Of a stretch of DNA of 64,000 nucleotides, positions 31,654 to 43,018 are shown piece by piece. The position numbers and the translations under genes are program-made. Source of the stretch: Saccharofermentans sp. (lineage in GTDB: Bacteria; Bacillota; Clostridia; Saccharofermentanales; Saccharofermentanaceae); assembly GCA_016292215.1 (NCBI GenBank), contig JAEFBB010000003.1, forward strand, positions 1 to 64,000, given 5' to 3'. Each line of letters begins with the position of its first letter. Position 1 is the stretch's first letter. The notes under the pieces were generated by a model. The model was not told where the DNA came from. It was given only the letters and a program-made list of their open reading frames with translations, and made no database searches.

Positions 31654-32192
31654 TAGAGTATTACACATTTAAGCACAGGGGAGACTCGTTAGAGTACTTG
31701 GACGAAGTGTATCTGACACTCGTTCCGAGTATTACGGTTGCCATGTTTTACGGCTCGAAGGTCAGGGAAGGCGCCAGAAGCCAGGCTCTGTTATTTTCCG
31801 AATTGTTAAAAAGCGAAGAAAGCGCCAACAGCATTGCTGCCCTCGATGCGTATATGGAAGAATACCTTGATGAGACTTCCGAATACCTGCTCTTAAGGTC
31901 CGTAAATAACGGTATAGAGTGTTTCAGGAGAGGCGATATCTGCGCGAAGATCGTAAGAAACGGGCAGATCAGTATTTTGCCTAACGGGTATTTCTGCTTA
32001 TCTCATGAAGACAGGATCATCTGCGCCACTTCGAATTTCTATAAATATCTGACAGATGAGGGCATCCTTGCAGATGCTCTGGTCGCTGATACATGCTCTG
32101 AATGGATGAATATGCTTATAAGAAGGATCTCAGATCAGAACCAGCTTAAGTGCGGGAATCTTTCTGCGGTAACTCTTAAGCTCGATACTTAA
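31650..32192 (+). CDS. Hypothetical protein, candidate degenerate PP2C-like domain
   Basis: GTG start overlapping the PP2C stop. C-terminal half follows the PP2C strand order (RRGDICAKIVRNGQ...HEDRIICATSNFYKYL...CGNLSAVTLKL) without the metal-binding Asp motifs. Confidence 0.7.
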   Translation: MIEYYTFKHRGDSLEYLDEVYLTLVPSITVAMFYGSKVREGARSQALLFSELLKSEESANSIAALDAYMEEYLDETSEYLLLRSVNNGIECFRRGDICAKIVRNGQISILPNGYFCLSHEDRIICATSNFYKYLTDEGILADALVADTCSEWMNMLIRRISDQNQLKCGNLSAVTLKLDT

Positions 32193-34606
32193 TTTCCCGC
32201 CGTGTGGCTTTCCAAAGCAAACTTGATTATCCTTCTTGCCGACCTCTCGATATCATCGCCTGATATGAGACCTTTTTTGTAGGCTCTCATTATCTTTGAC
32301 GGAATATGAGGAAAACCCGGCATGATGAGGTCCGTGCCTGCTTTGCAGCAGAGTTCGTCAAGACTCTCGTGATGTCCTGTTGCTACCCAGTCGGTCATGA
32401 CGATGCCGTTAAAGCCCCATTCGTTTCTCAATATCTTTGTCTGGAGATCGTAGTTTAAAGCAGAATAGATGCCGTTTATCTTGTTGTAGCTGCACATTAC
32501 CGCTTCCAGGTGATTGTTATCTAATGCGATACGGAATGCTTTAAGATAGATCTCTCTTAATGTTCTTTCATCGAGGTTGGATGAAGAGATATTGCGCTTT
32601 GTCTCCAGGTTGTTTGCGGCGTAATGCTTTATTGTCGGAAAGCAGCCCTTCTGAGAGTGAATGCCGCTCATGGTGTATCTTGCCATAAGGCCTGTGAGCA
32701 GCGGATCTTCAGAATAGTATTCATAGTTTCTGCCGCATAAAGGGTTCCTGTGTATATTGACCGCGGGTGCGAGCCAGAAGACAACACCGTATTCGCGCAT
32801 CTCCCGGGCAATAGCAGCTCCGATCATGCGGGCGCTTTCAACATCCCAAGTCTGCGCGACCAAAGTCTCTGACGGCCATGACGTGCAGAACTGATAGTAG
32901 AGTTCTTTGTAGCCTGAGTTTTCAGATACGCCTGATTTACGGCGTCTTATAGACTCAGGAAGTGTAGGAATGGCATATATGTTGTGCCATGGCTTTTTGG
33001 AAACGCGGGTAAGATTTAATCCCTGCGGTCCGTCAGCCATAGGCATCGCATCGATCCCTTTATGGAAAAGGTTAGATGTTGTATATCCGACGGCGCCGAA
33101 AACCCTGTGCCTGAAGGGCCCGAAATAAGTACGGCCGGTAAGAAGCCTGCACATGTCTTTATAAGAAAGACTTGAAATGATCTTGTCGATCTCTTCGCTT
33201 CTTTCAAATCCGGGGACATTGTATTCATGAGTGATGCATTCGATATATGATGCTTTGATCTTGATCCTGTCCAAGCCTTCCGGGATGTTCCTTTGATTCT
33301 TGTCATAGATTATAAAATCAATGTTTCTGTCTGATAAAGACAGCGGCTCTGTCTTCTCGGTAACAGCATCTGCATCAAGATCAATTACCGCAACAGGAAT
33401 ATCGTTCAGATAAACGATATATCCGCCCTGTTCAAGAATAAACTGATGTCTGTCGTTATCGAATCCTGCAAAGTCAGTAAGATCAAAACCGATAGTTATC
33501 TTTTGGCTTTCTCCGGGCTCTAAGATCTTAGTCTTTTTAAATCCTGCAAGGCTTTTTGCTTCTCTTACCAGAACATTCTCAGGGCAGGATAAGAAGCACA
33601 TGGCGACTTCTTTGCCTGCGGCAACACCGGTGTTAGTTACTTCGGCAGTAACAGATATTGTGGTGTGGTTGTTTTCGCAAACGGAATAAACGGTCTTAAA
33701 GCTTGTATAACTTAATCCGTAACCGAATCTGTATCTGGGCTTAACAGCCTTTTTATCAAACCATCTGTATCCTACGAAGATACCTTCTCTGTAGTCTTCC
33801 TGATGCTTCTCGGGGCTTCTTTCAGAGAACGTGTCGGCACAAGGGTAGTCGCCGTATTTGCATGCCCAGGTATCGGCAAGCCTTCCAGAAGGATTAACTT
33901 TGCCTGTAAGAATGTCTGCAAAAGCATTTCCTGTTTCCATTCCGCCCTGCATAAGAAGAACAACGGCAGAGAAATTGATTTCATCAAGGAATGAGAGGTC
34001 GATGACTGCTCCGACATTAAGGACAAGGATCGTATCCTTATAATGCTCTGCAATCGAACGCATGAGCTTGATCTCGTCAACGGTAGCGTAATAGTCACCG
34101 GGAATGTCTTTCCTGTCTGCGCCTTCGCCGGCTTGTCTGGTCAGTACATAGACCGCTGTATCGGCATCAGTCTTATCTTTGCCGGTCAATGCTCTTCCTG
34201 CGGGAAGATAGAACGGATTGTCAGCGGCATAATCCATGTGTTCCCCGAGAGGGACTTTCCTCATGCCTTTTTTCAATCGCTTTTTGTATGAGATAAGTTC
34301 CTTCTCGAAAAGCACATCGTATTCGTCGAGCCATTCATCGGAAGTGACGGTTAATCCGGCGTTTTTTAAGCCTTCTTCAACATTAACGTTGTGACGGGGA
34401 TTGTTTTCGCCCGAGCCCGTTCCTCCGAAAGCAGTGTGTCTTGCTCCGGCTCCGTAAAGGGCTACTGTTTTGGATTTAAGAGGCAGGATGCCGTTATTCT
34501 CGAGCAGGACTATCCCGTCAGCACAGATCTTTCTGGCAAGATCACGGTGAGAAATCTCGCGCTCCGTTTCTTTGGCGCTTTTCTGTGCATAGAAGACAGG
34601 TCTCAT
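32189..34606 (-). CDS. Glycoside hydrolase family 3 protein with permuted domain order
   Basis: Starts with the GH3 C-terminal sandwich domain (ICADGIVLLENNGILPL...GTGSGENNPR), then FnIII-like (YRFGYGLSYTSF), then the catalytic barrel (MADGPQGLNL, APAVNIHRNPLCGRNYEYYSEDPLLTG, IKHYAANNLE, GFNGIVMTDW). Confidence 0.93.
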   Translation of the reverse strand: MRPVFYAQKSAKETEREISHRDLARKICADGIVLLENNGILPLKSKTVALYGAGARHTAFGGTGSGENNPRHNVNVEEGLKNAGLTVTSDEWLDEYDVLFEKELISYKKRLKKGMRKVPLGEHMDYAADNPFYLPAGRALTGKDKTDADTAVYVLTRQAGEGADRKDIPGDYYATVDEIKLMRSIAEHYKDTILVLNVGAVIDLSFLDEINFSAVVLLMQGGMETGNAFADILTGKVNPSGRLADTWACKYGDYPCADTFSERSPEKHQEDYREGIFVGYRWFDKKAVKPRYRFGYGLSYTSFKTVYSVCENNHTTISVTAEVTNTGVAAGKEVAMCFLSCPENVLVREAKSLAGFKKTKILEPGESQKITIGFDLTDFAGFDNDRHQFILEQGGYIVYLNDIPVAVIDLDADAVTEKTEPLSLSDRNIDFIIYDKNQRNIPEGLDRIKIKASYIECITHEYNVPGFERSEEIDKIISSLSYKDMCRLLTGRTYFGPFRHRVFGAVGYTTSNLFHKGIDAMPMADGPQGLNLTRVSKKPWHNIYAIPTLPESIRRRKSGVSENSGYKELYYQFCTSWPSETLVAQTWDVESARMIGAAIAREMREYGVVFWLAPAVNIHRNPLCGRNYEYYSEDPLLTGLMARYTMSGIHSQKGCFPTIKHYAANNLETKRNISSSNLDERTLREIYLKAFRIALDNNHLEAVMCSYNKINGIYSALNYDLQTKILRNEWGFNGIVMTDWVATGHHESLDELCCKAGTDLIMPGFPHIPSKIMRAYKKGLISGDDIERSARRIIKFALESHTAGN

Positions 34607-34607
34607 G

Positions 34608-36765
<2,158 letters not shown>

Positions 36766-36926
36766 GTGCCAAGCCTTTTAATAATTTATAACGACAGAAG
36801 TTTATCACATTTGGCAAGAAAATGCGGATTCAGATAGAGGTATTTGATATCGGGCGTTTCTTTAGTTTGATAAAATTTCTTTGTCAGTCACGAAAATTGA
36901 TATTTACAGCAGTAAAGGAGAACCGT

Positions 36927-37943
36927 ATGAAAGCATTGTTTATCGGCGGAACAGGCACTATCAGCAGCGCGATAGTAAGAAGACTTGCAAAAGATCCCAT
37001 GTGGGAAGTCTGGCTTCTTAACCGCGGCAACAGGGCAGATACCGTCCCCGAGAATGTCCATCAGATAGTCTGCGATATTAACGATGAGGAAGCAGTGCTT
37101 AAAGCAGTTGGCGATATGGTTTTCGACTGTGTGTGCGAATTCATAGGATTCACTGTAGATCAGGTGGATCGTGACTTCAGGCTTTTTAACGGCAAATGCA
37201 GACAGTATATCTATATCAGTTCCGCTTCCGCTTACCATAAGCCTTCGGCAAACTATGTGATCACTGAAGGAACGGCTCTTGCCAATCTTTACTGGGAATA
37301 TTCCCGCAATAAGATCGCCTGCGAAGAATACCTGATGAAAAGATACAGGGAAGACAAGTTCCCGGTAACGATCGTCAGACCCAGCCATACTTACGATGAG
37401 AGAAGCATTCCTCTGGGCGTACACGGAAAGAACGGATCCTGGCAGGTCGTTAAGCGCATGATGGAAGGAAAACCCGTTATCATTCACGGTGACGGAGAGT
37501 CTTTATGGCACCTGACGTTTAACGAAGACTTCGCTGTCGGCTATACGGCTCTCATGGGTAACCGCCATGCAATAGGCGAGGCCTTCCAGCTGACAGGTGA
37601 TGAAGTTCTTACATGGAATCAGATCTATCAGACCATTGCTGATGCTTTAGGCGTTGAACTCAATGCTTATCACGTATCGTCAGAATTCCTTACGGCTGCA
37701 GGCCCTGATTACGATTTTGAAGGCAGCCTTACGGGTGACAAGGCCGTATCTGTCGTTTTCGATAACTCGAAGATCAAAAGGCTCGCGCCTGACCTTAAGA
37801 CGACCGTTCCTTTCCATAAGGGCGTTAGGATCGCTTTGGAGTACATTCTTAACCACAAGGAATGCATGAAAGAGGATCCTGAGTTTGACAGGTGGTGCGA
37901 TAAAGTGATCGAGACTCTTGAGGAAGCCAAAAAGAGTTTTTAA
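36927..37943 (+). CDS. NAD-dependent epimerase/dehydratase (extended SDR)
   Basis: MKALFIGGTGTISSAIVRRLA Rossmann start at the in-frame ATG with RBS AAAGGAG; IYISSASAYHK. Confidence 0.88.
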   Translation: MKALFIGGTGTISSAIVRRLAKDPMWEVWLLNRGNRADTVPENVHQIVCDINDEEAVLKAVGDMVFDCVCEFIGFTVDQVDRDFRLFNGKCRQYIYISSASAYHKPSANYVITEGTALANLYWEYSRNKIACEEYLMKRYREDKFPVTIVRPSHTYDERSIPLGVHGKNGSWQVVKRMMEGKPVIIHGDGESLWHLTFNEDFAVGYTALMGNRHAIGEAFQLTGDEVLTWNQIYQTIADALGVELNAYHVSSEFLTAAGPDYDFEGSLTGDKAVSVVFDNSKIKRLAPDLKTTVPFHKGVRIALEYILNHKECMKEDPEFDRWCDKVIETLEEAKKSF

Positions 37944-38042
37944 TGTGCGATTTGGATTTTCAACATATTAAATAAGTATTGTGCAATATCTTAGGTTTTG
38001 TTGTAAAATAGCTTAGTTTTTATTTTTGAAGGGAGACAATTT

Positions 38043-39410
38043 ATGTCCGAGATTCCTTACAAGATCTATCTTTCCGAGAACGAGATCCCTTCAGCATGGT
38101 ACAACGTACGTGCTGATATGAAGAAAAAGCCCGCTCCGCTTCTTAATCCCGGAACAGGTGAGCCTCTTAAGGCTGAAGATCTTTATCCTATCTTCTGCGA
38201 AGAACTTTCCAAGCAGGAAATGAACAATGACGATCAGTGGATCGACATCCCCGGTGAAGTCCTTGATTTCTATAAGATGTACAGACCTTCTCCGCTCGTA
38301 AGAGCTTATTGCCTCGAGAAGGCTTTGGGTACACCTGCACATATCTACTACAAATTCGAAGGCAACAACACTTCAGGTTCCCATAAGCTCAATTCAGCTA
38401 TTGCTCAGGCTTATTACGCTAAGAAGCAGGGCCTCAAGGGTGTAACCACAGAAACAGGCGCAGGCCAGTGGGGTACAGCTCTTTCAATGGCTACAGCTTA
38501 TTTCGGACTTGACTGCCAGGTATACATGGTTAAGGTATCCTACGAGCAGAAGCCTTTCAGACGTGAAGTTATGAGAACTTACGGCGCTACCGTAACACCT
38601 TCTCCTTCAATGAACACAAACGTCGGCCGCAAGATCAACGAGCAGTTCCCCGGAACAGACGGATCTTTGGGCTGCGCTATCTCTGAGGCTGTTGAGGCTG
38701 CTACGACTCAGGAGGGCTACAGATATGTATTGGGCTCAGTTCTCAATCAGGTATTGCTCCACCAGTCAGTTATTGGTCTTGAGACAAAGGCTGCTCTTGA
38801 TAAGATAGGCGTTAAGGCTGACATGATCATCGGATGCGCAGGCGGCGGATCCAACCTCGGCGGTCTTATCTCACCCTTCGTCGGCGAGATGCTCAGAGGC
38901 GAGAACCAGTATGAGATCATCGCTGTTGAGCCTGCTTCTTGTCCTTCATTCACAAGAGGTTCCTTCGTTTACGACTTCTGTGACACCGGCCGTGTTTGCC
39001 CTCTCGCTAAGATGTACACGTTGGGCAGCAACTTTATGCCTGCTCCTAACCATGCAGGCGGCTTGAGATATCACGGCATGAGCACGATCCTGTCTCAGCT
39101 CTATGATGACGGCTTCATGAAGGCTACATCCGTTAAGCAGACAGACGTATTTGCAGCTGCTGAGCAGTTCGCAAGAGTTGAAGGTATCCTTCCTGCACCT
39201 GAGAGCTCACACGCAATCAAGGTTGCTATCGACGAAGCTCTTAAGTGCAAAGAGACAGGCGAAGCTAAGAACATCGTATTCGGCCTTACAGGCACAGGTT
39301 ATTTCGACCTCGTTGCTTACCAGAAGTACAACGACGGTGTCATGGATGATTACATTCCTACAGATGACGATATCGCAGCTTCTCTGGCTCAGTGCCCTAA
39401 GCTCGGCTGA
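38043..39410 (+). CDS. TrpB-like PLP-dependent enzyme (TrpB2 type tryptophan synthase beta chain)
   Basis: YYKFEGNNTSGSHKLNSAIAQAYYAKKQG PLP lysine region, ETGAGQWGTALS, GCAGGGSNLGG; 455 aa as for TrpB2. Confidence 0.88.
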   Translation: MSEIPYKIYLSENEIPSAWYNVRADMKKKPAPLLNPGTGEPLKAEDLYPIFCEELSKQEMNNDDQWIDIPGEVLDFYKMYRPSPLVRAYCLEKALGTPAHIYYKFEGNNTSGSHKLNSAIAQAYYAKKQGLKGVTTETGAGQWGTALSMATAYFGLDCQVYMVKVSYEQKPFRREVMRTYGATVTPSPSMNTNVGRKINEQFPGTDGSLGCAISEAVEAATTQEGYRYVLGSVLNQVLLHQSVIGLETKAALDKIGVKADMIIGCAGGGSNLGGLISPFVGEMLRGENQYEIIAVEPASCPSFTRGSFVYDFCDTGRVCPLAKMYTLGSNFMPAPNHAGGLRYHGMSTILSQLYDDGFMKATSVKQTDVFAAAEQFARVEGILPAPESSHAIKVAIDEALKCKETGEAKNIVFGLTGTGYFDLVAYQKYNDGVMDDYIPTDDDIAASLAQCPKLG

Positions 39411-39431
39411 TCTTAAAACAGATCTTAAATC

Positions 39432-39463
39432 AAGGGGTTGTCTGATAAGGCAACCCCTTTTAC
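39432..39463 (+). terminator. Intrinsic terminator after TrpB-like gene
   Basis: AAGGGGTTG-TCTGATAAGG-CAACCCCTT followed by TTAC; 9-bp perfect stem. Confidence 0.85.
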
Positions 39464-39505
39464 TTGTTTGAACAATAGGCTTTTGCATATTAACGCTTTG
39501 GTTTT

Positions 39506-39534
39506 TTGATTATTTGTTCGAAAAGTTATAAAAT
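39506..39534 (+). promoter_or_regulatory. Putative sigma-A-type promoter TTGATT-N17-TAAAAT
   Basis: Hexamers 39506-39511 and 39529-39534 upstream of the 39568 ORF. Confidence 0.5.
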
Positions 39535-39567
39535 GATTTTTAGTCTATTGAGGGAGAGATTATATAG

Positions 39568-40512
39568 ATGGCAGATTTTGACAACGATTGGAAGATAAGC
39601 GGCACACCGGATCCTGCTACACCTGATCCGCAGCCTGCCCTGGTCCAGCCCGCAGCACAGGCACCTGTACAGCCGGCCCAGCCTTATCAGCAGACAGGAT
39701 ATGCTTATCAGGCTCAGCCCCAGCAGGCGCAGCCTGTCTACCAGCAGCCTGTATATCAGCAGCAGGCATATCAGCAACCCGTATATCAGCAGCCGGCATA
39801 TCAGCAGCAAAGGGTATATCCCGGAGCCCAGCCTGCTCCTGCATACGGTTATCCTGCACAGCAGGTGCCTTACCAGCAGATAGATTATGCTGCTTTTAAT
39901 GCTCAAAGGGAACAGAGCCTCAATGAGTGCCAGAAGATGATCAATTACTTCTCGCCAAAGGTCGATCTTTTCCAGAAATATGAGAACATCAACAGGGATA
40001 TCACCAGATTTTCAACTTCTCCCAAGAATATGCTTATCTGGGGAATCGTTCTCGCATCGGTTGGTGCGGTCAATCTTGTAATTGAGCTTTTAAGGACTAA
40101 GTATATTACCAACAAGATCATTGTCGGTGTTATCTTCGGTGCGATCATTCTGGCAGGCGCAGGCCTGATCGCCGGATTCTTCATTAAGAAGAGCAGCCGT
40201 AAGAAGAAGCTTGAGAAATTGTACGTAGAAGCGGGCGAGATGTCGACAGAGCTGACGCTTCTTTATAACCGTTACGGCGAATGCTCGCTGGCTTCAGAAT
40301 ACGTTGACCCCAGGATCCTTTTCAAGATCCAGTCGCTCATACTTACCGGAAGGTGCGCCACGATAAGCGATGCTCTCAATCTGCTTTTGACCTATCAGCG
40401 CAATTACGCTACCATCCAGGCAGCTAAGTCGAAGTTTATTGAAGAGACCGAGAAGAGATACGAAGGCAAGGCCGCATTCTTCAATGCAGTGCGCTACTTC
40501 AATCTGAGATAA
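39568..40512 (+). CDS. Membrane protein with Pro/Gln/Tyr-rich repetitive N-terminus
   Basis: N-terminal YQQP-type repeats, then two TM helices (MLIWGIVLASVGAVNLVIELL; IIVGVIFGAIILAGAGLIAGFFI) and a soluble C-terminus. Confidence 0.8.
   Translation: MADFDNDWKISGTPDPATPDPQPALVQPAAQAPVQPAQPYQQTGYAYQAQPQQAQPVYQQPVYQQQAYQQPVYQQPAYQQQRVYPGAQPAPAYGYPAQQVPYQQIDYAAFNAQREQSLNECQKMINYFSPKVDLFQKYENINRDITRFSTSPKNMLIWGIVLASVGAVNLVIELLRTKYITNKIIVGVIFGAIILAGAGLIAGFFIKKSSRKKKLEKLYVEAGEMSTELTLLYNRYGECSLASEYVDPRILFKIQSLILTGRCATISDALNLLLTYQRNYATIQAAKSKFIEETEKRYEGKAAFFNAVRYFNLR
39736..39810 (+). repeat. Five in-frame 15-bp tandem units encoding [VA]YQQ[PQ]
   Basis: VYQQP VYQQQ AYQQP VYQQP AYQQQ, contiguous 15-bp units. 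Confidence 0.85.
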
Positions 40513-40532
40513 GATTTTGCAAGTTAAGTTTT

Positions 40533-40565
40533 AAGGGCGTCTCATGCGAGGCACCCTTTTATTTT
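40533..40565 (+). terminator. Intrinsic terminator after 39568 ORF
   Basis: AAGGGCGTCTC-ATGC-GAGGCACCCTT stem with one mismatch, then TTATTTT. Confidence 0.75.
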
Positions 40566-40592
40566 GCCGTAATATGACACGTTTTTAAGCAA

Positions 40593-40668
40593 ACTTGTAC
40601 AAGTAAATAGTATCCCGCAACTTTCCGCACGAAGGAGGACCTTGTTGCGGGATGCTATTTACTTAGTA
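40593..40668. repeat. Long inverted repeat at the 3' end of the histidine kinase gene
   Basis: AAGTAAATAGTATCCCGCAAC (40601-40621) and GTTGCGGGATGCTATTTACTT (40644-40664): 21-bp arms, one mismatch, 22-nt loop. Left flank adds a perfect 12-bp palindrome ACTTGTACAAGT (40593-40604). Confidence 0.85.
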
Positions 40669-42275
40669 CTATCATTGTTTATCTTAGACAACTGGTCCCT
40701 GTGTACGATTACCGGCAGGATGACCTCGAAGCAGGCACCGCCCTTAGACTTGTTATACGCATTGATCCTGCCGTTGTGCTCTTCGGCTATGGCCTTTGCG
40801 AGGGCAAGTCCTATGCCGTGCTTACCGTCAGCGCCTTTAGAGAAACGCTCAAAGAGGTGATCCAAGACTTCGGGAGCGATGCCCGGGCCGTCGTCGGAGA
40901 TCTGGAAAATGACGTTGGGTGAAGCCTGATCTCTCTTGCAGCTGAAAGTGACTGATGTCTTGCAGTATCTTAAGCAGTTGGAGAATATGTTTTCGAGACA
41001 TCTGATGAGATCGTTCTCGTTGGCATAAATGTAAGTATCCTTAATGTTGATGTCGTTGATGATGGCCTTGTCTTCGTGAATGAAGTTGCCTCTGACACGG
41101 TCGATGATGGTGTCGCAGATCTTCGAAACGTTGATGTTCTGCTTTTTGACCTCGAAGTTGCCGCTGCGGCTCATATCCATCTTGGAGATCGAGAGGAGAT
41201 TTTCAACGAGGGAAGAGAGCCTTCCGGTCTCTGCGATGATGACGTCGATAGCGTTGTCTCTGTCATCGTCGGTCTCGAAAACGCCGTATTTAAGACCTTC
41301 TGCATAGCCCTGGATGGACATGAGAGGAGTACGGAGCTCGTGCGAAGCATTCTGGAAGAAGGTCTTCTGTTCGATATCAGACTCTTCAAGCTTAAATGCC
41401 ATTTGGTTCATGACGTCGCCAAGTTCTGAAAGCTCTTTACTGACGATATGGCCTCGGGAGGGCGTGAAGTCACCCCTTGCGATCCTTCTGGCAAATCTCG
41501 AGAGCTTCTGTGTGGAGAAGATGAGAGGGTACGTCATCATCATACTCAAGATGCCCGCGATAAGGATGGCAAGGAGTGCAGCCTGGATGAGCGCAAGAGT
41601 CATTGCCGCCATGAATGAATAGTATGAGCTTGAGTTAACGTAAACGCAGAGATAGTAATCGTCGAGATTGATCTCTTCTTTTGCTGTCTCAGGATCGATC
41701 TCAACCGAATCCTCGTCAGAGATCTTCGGAGCATAGACGAACTGCATGGATCTGTAGTAGATGATGCTTCCGTCGATATCGATCGTGCGGGTCTTGTTTA
41801 GTTCCAGATAACCCTCTTCCTCGATAACGTTGCCTACTACGTTTGAGGCAATGTTGGCATATGAAGCTGAATATTGGGCAGTAGGCCATAGAAGGATGTA
41901 GTTGCCGGTCTCTTTATCGAGCGTGTAGAGCGCGATGGTTGCCTGGTTTGAAAGGTCGGCAGATGAGACGATGGAATCAACGAGGATAGCGCGGATGTTT
42001 TCTTCAGTCTTTTCGTCGGATGCGCTTATCTGCGAGCTGAATGCGTTAGCGAACTCCTGAGTGGAGTTAACGGCCGCATCAAGACGGGAGTTACACTCAT
42101 TGGCGATGTAATTCTTAACGATGGACTGGATATAGAAATTGATAATAAAGACAACCAGAATAATTATCACGATCTCAACCGCGTAAAAGTGCAGAGAGAT
42201 CGGTATTCTGATTGCCGCTTTATTTCTTGAAGGTTTCTTTGTTTTTAACCGTGGCTGATCCGGTTTGTCAGTCAT
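40659..42275 (-). CDS. Sensor histidine kinase (HAMP-HisKA-HATPase)
   Basis: Two TM segments flanking an extracellular domain; FFQNASHELRTPLMSIQGYAEGLK H-box; NDLIRCLENIFSNCLRYC; SDDGPGIAPE; KHGIGLALAKAI. Confidence 0.95.
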   Translation of the reverse strand: MTDKPDQPRLKTKKPSRNKAAIRIPISLHFYAVEIVIIILVVFIINFYIQSIVKNYIANECNSRLDAAVNSTQEFANAFSSQISASDEKTEENIRAILVDSIVSSADLSNQATIALYTLDKETGNYILLWPTAQYSASYANIASNVVGNVIEEEGYLELNKTRTIDIDGSIIYYRSMQFVYAPKISDEDSVEIDPETAKEEINLDDYYLCVYVNSSSYYSFMAAMTLALIQAALLAILIAGILSMMMTYPLIFSTQKLSRFARRIARGDFTPSRGHIVSKELSELGDVMNQMAFKLEESDIEQKTFFQNASHELRTPLMSIQGYAEGLKYGVFETDDDRDNAIDVIIAETGRLSSLVENLLSISKMDMSRSGNFEVKKQNINVSKICDTIIDRVRGNFIHEDKAIINDINIKDTYIYANENDLIRCLENIFSNCLRYCKTSVTFSCKRDQASPNVIFQISDDGPGIAPEVLDHLFERFSKGADGKHGIGLALAKAIAEEHNGRINAYNKSKGGACFEVILPVIVHRDQLSKINNDSTK

Positions 42276-43018
42276 TAATCCTGAATATCTCCGTCGTCTT
42301 CTTCGTCATCCGTATCTTCGTCTGTTCTGTTGACAAGTCTGAAGCCGTAACCCCAGATAGTAGATATTTTAGCATCAGATTTGCTGATTTTCTTCCTTAG
42401 TCTTTTAACAGTGTCATCGGCGACTCTTGTCTCGACCTGAGTCTCATAACCCCAGATCTTGTCTAAGAGTTCTGCTCTGGATACGGCTCTGTCCCTGTTG
42501 GAGATGAGGTAGGTCAGAAGCTGATATTCATTAGGTGTGAGGGGAAGGGGCTTGCCCTTCATGGTTGTTTCTTTTGTCTTTCTGTTGATGATGATGTCCG
42601 CGAATTCGTAAACTGCATCGTTGTCAGGCTTATCGCCGGTCTTTCCGGTGATTTCTTCCTGTCTCTTCAAAACAGATTTAACTTTTGATACGAGCTTAAC
42701 AGGGGAGAACGGCTTTGTGAAATAGTCGTCGCTGCCCATGTCGAGGCCCTGGATATAGTCAGCATCACTGTCTTTTGCAGTGAGCATAATGATCGGAACA
42801 TTTGATGTCTTGCGGATCTCTTTAAGGATAAAGAAGCCGTCATGACCGGGCATCATGACATCGAGAATGATAAGATCTGCAGGTGAATTGGAGAATACTT
42901 CGAAAAGCTTGTCTCCTGTAGGAAATCCCGTTACGTGAAAGCCTTCTCTTTCAAGGAATGTCTTAAGTAGATTTCTAATGTTATCGTCGTCGTCTGCAAT
43001 ATAGATAAGTTTGTTCAT
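42275..43018 (-). CDS. OmpR/PhoB-family response regulator
   Basis: YIADDDDNIRNLLKTFLE, LIILDVMMPGHDGF, winged-helix C-terminus (LTPNEYQLLTYLISNRDRAVSRAELLDKIWG); abuts the HK. Confidence 0.95.
   Translation of the reverse strand: MNKLIYIADDDDNIRNLLKTFLEREGFHVTGFPTGDKLFEVFSNSPADLIILDVMMPGHDGFFILKEIRKTSNVPIIMLTAKDSDADYIQGLDMGSDDYFTKPFSPVKLVSKVKSVLKRQEEITGKTGDKPDNDAVYEFADIIINRKTKETTMKGKPLPLTPNEYQLLTYLISNRDRAVSRAELLDKIWGYETQVETRVADDTVKRLRKKISKSDAKISTIWGYGFRLVNRTDEDTDDEEDDGDIQD

Noticed and set aside
39526-39906. Minus-strand Leu/Ile-rich ORF (126 aa) opposite the YQQP repeats
   Set aside because: Apparent hydrophobic repeats are the complement of the CAG/TAT repeat codons; sense frame extends into a coherent membrane protein.
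40642-40922. Small + strand ORFs starting in or near the long inverted repeat
   Set aside because: They lie antisense to the conserved histidine kinase C-terminus; the RBS-like GAAGGAGG is inside the repeat loop and is probably coincidental.
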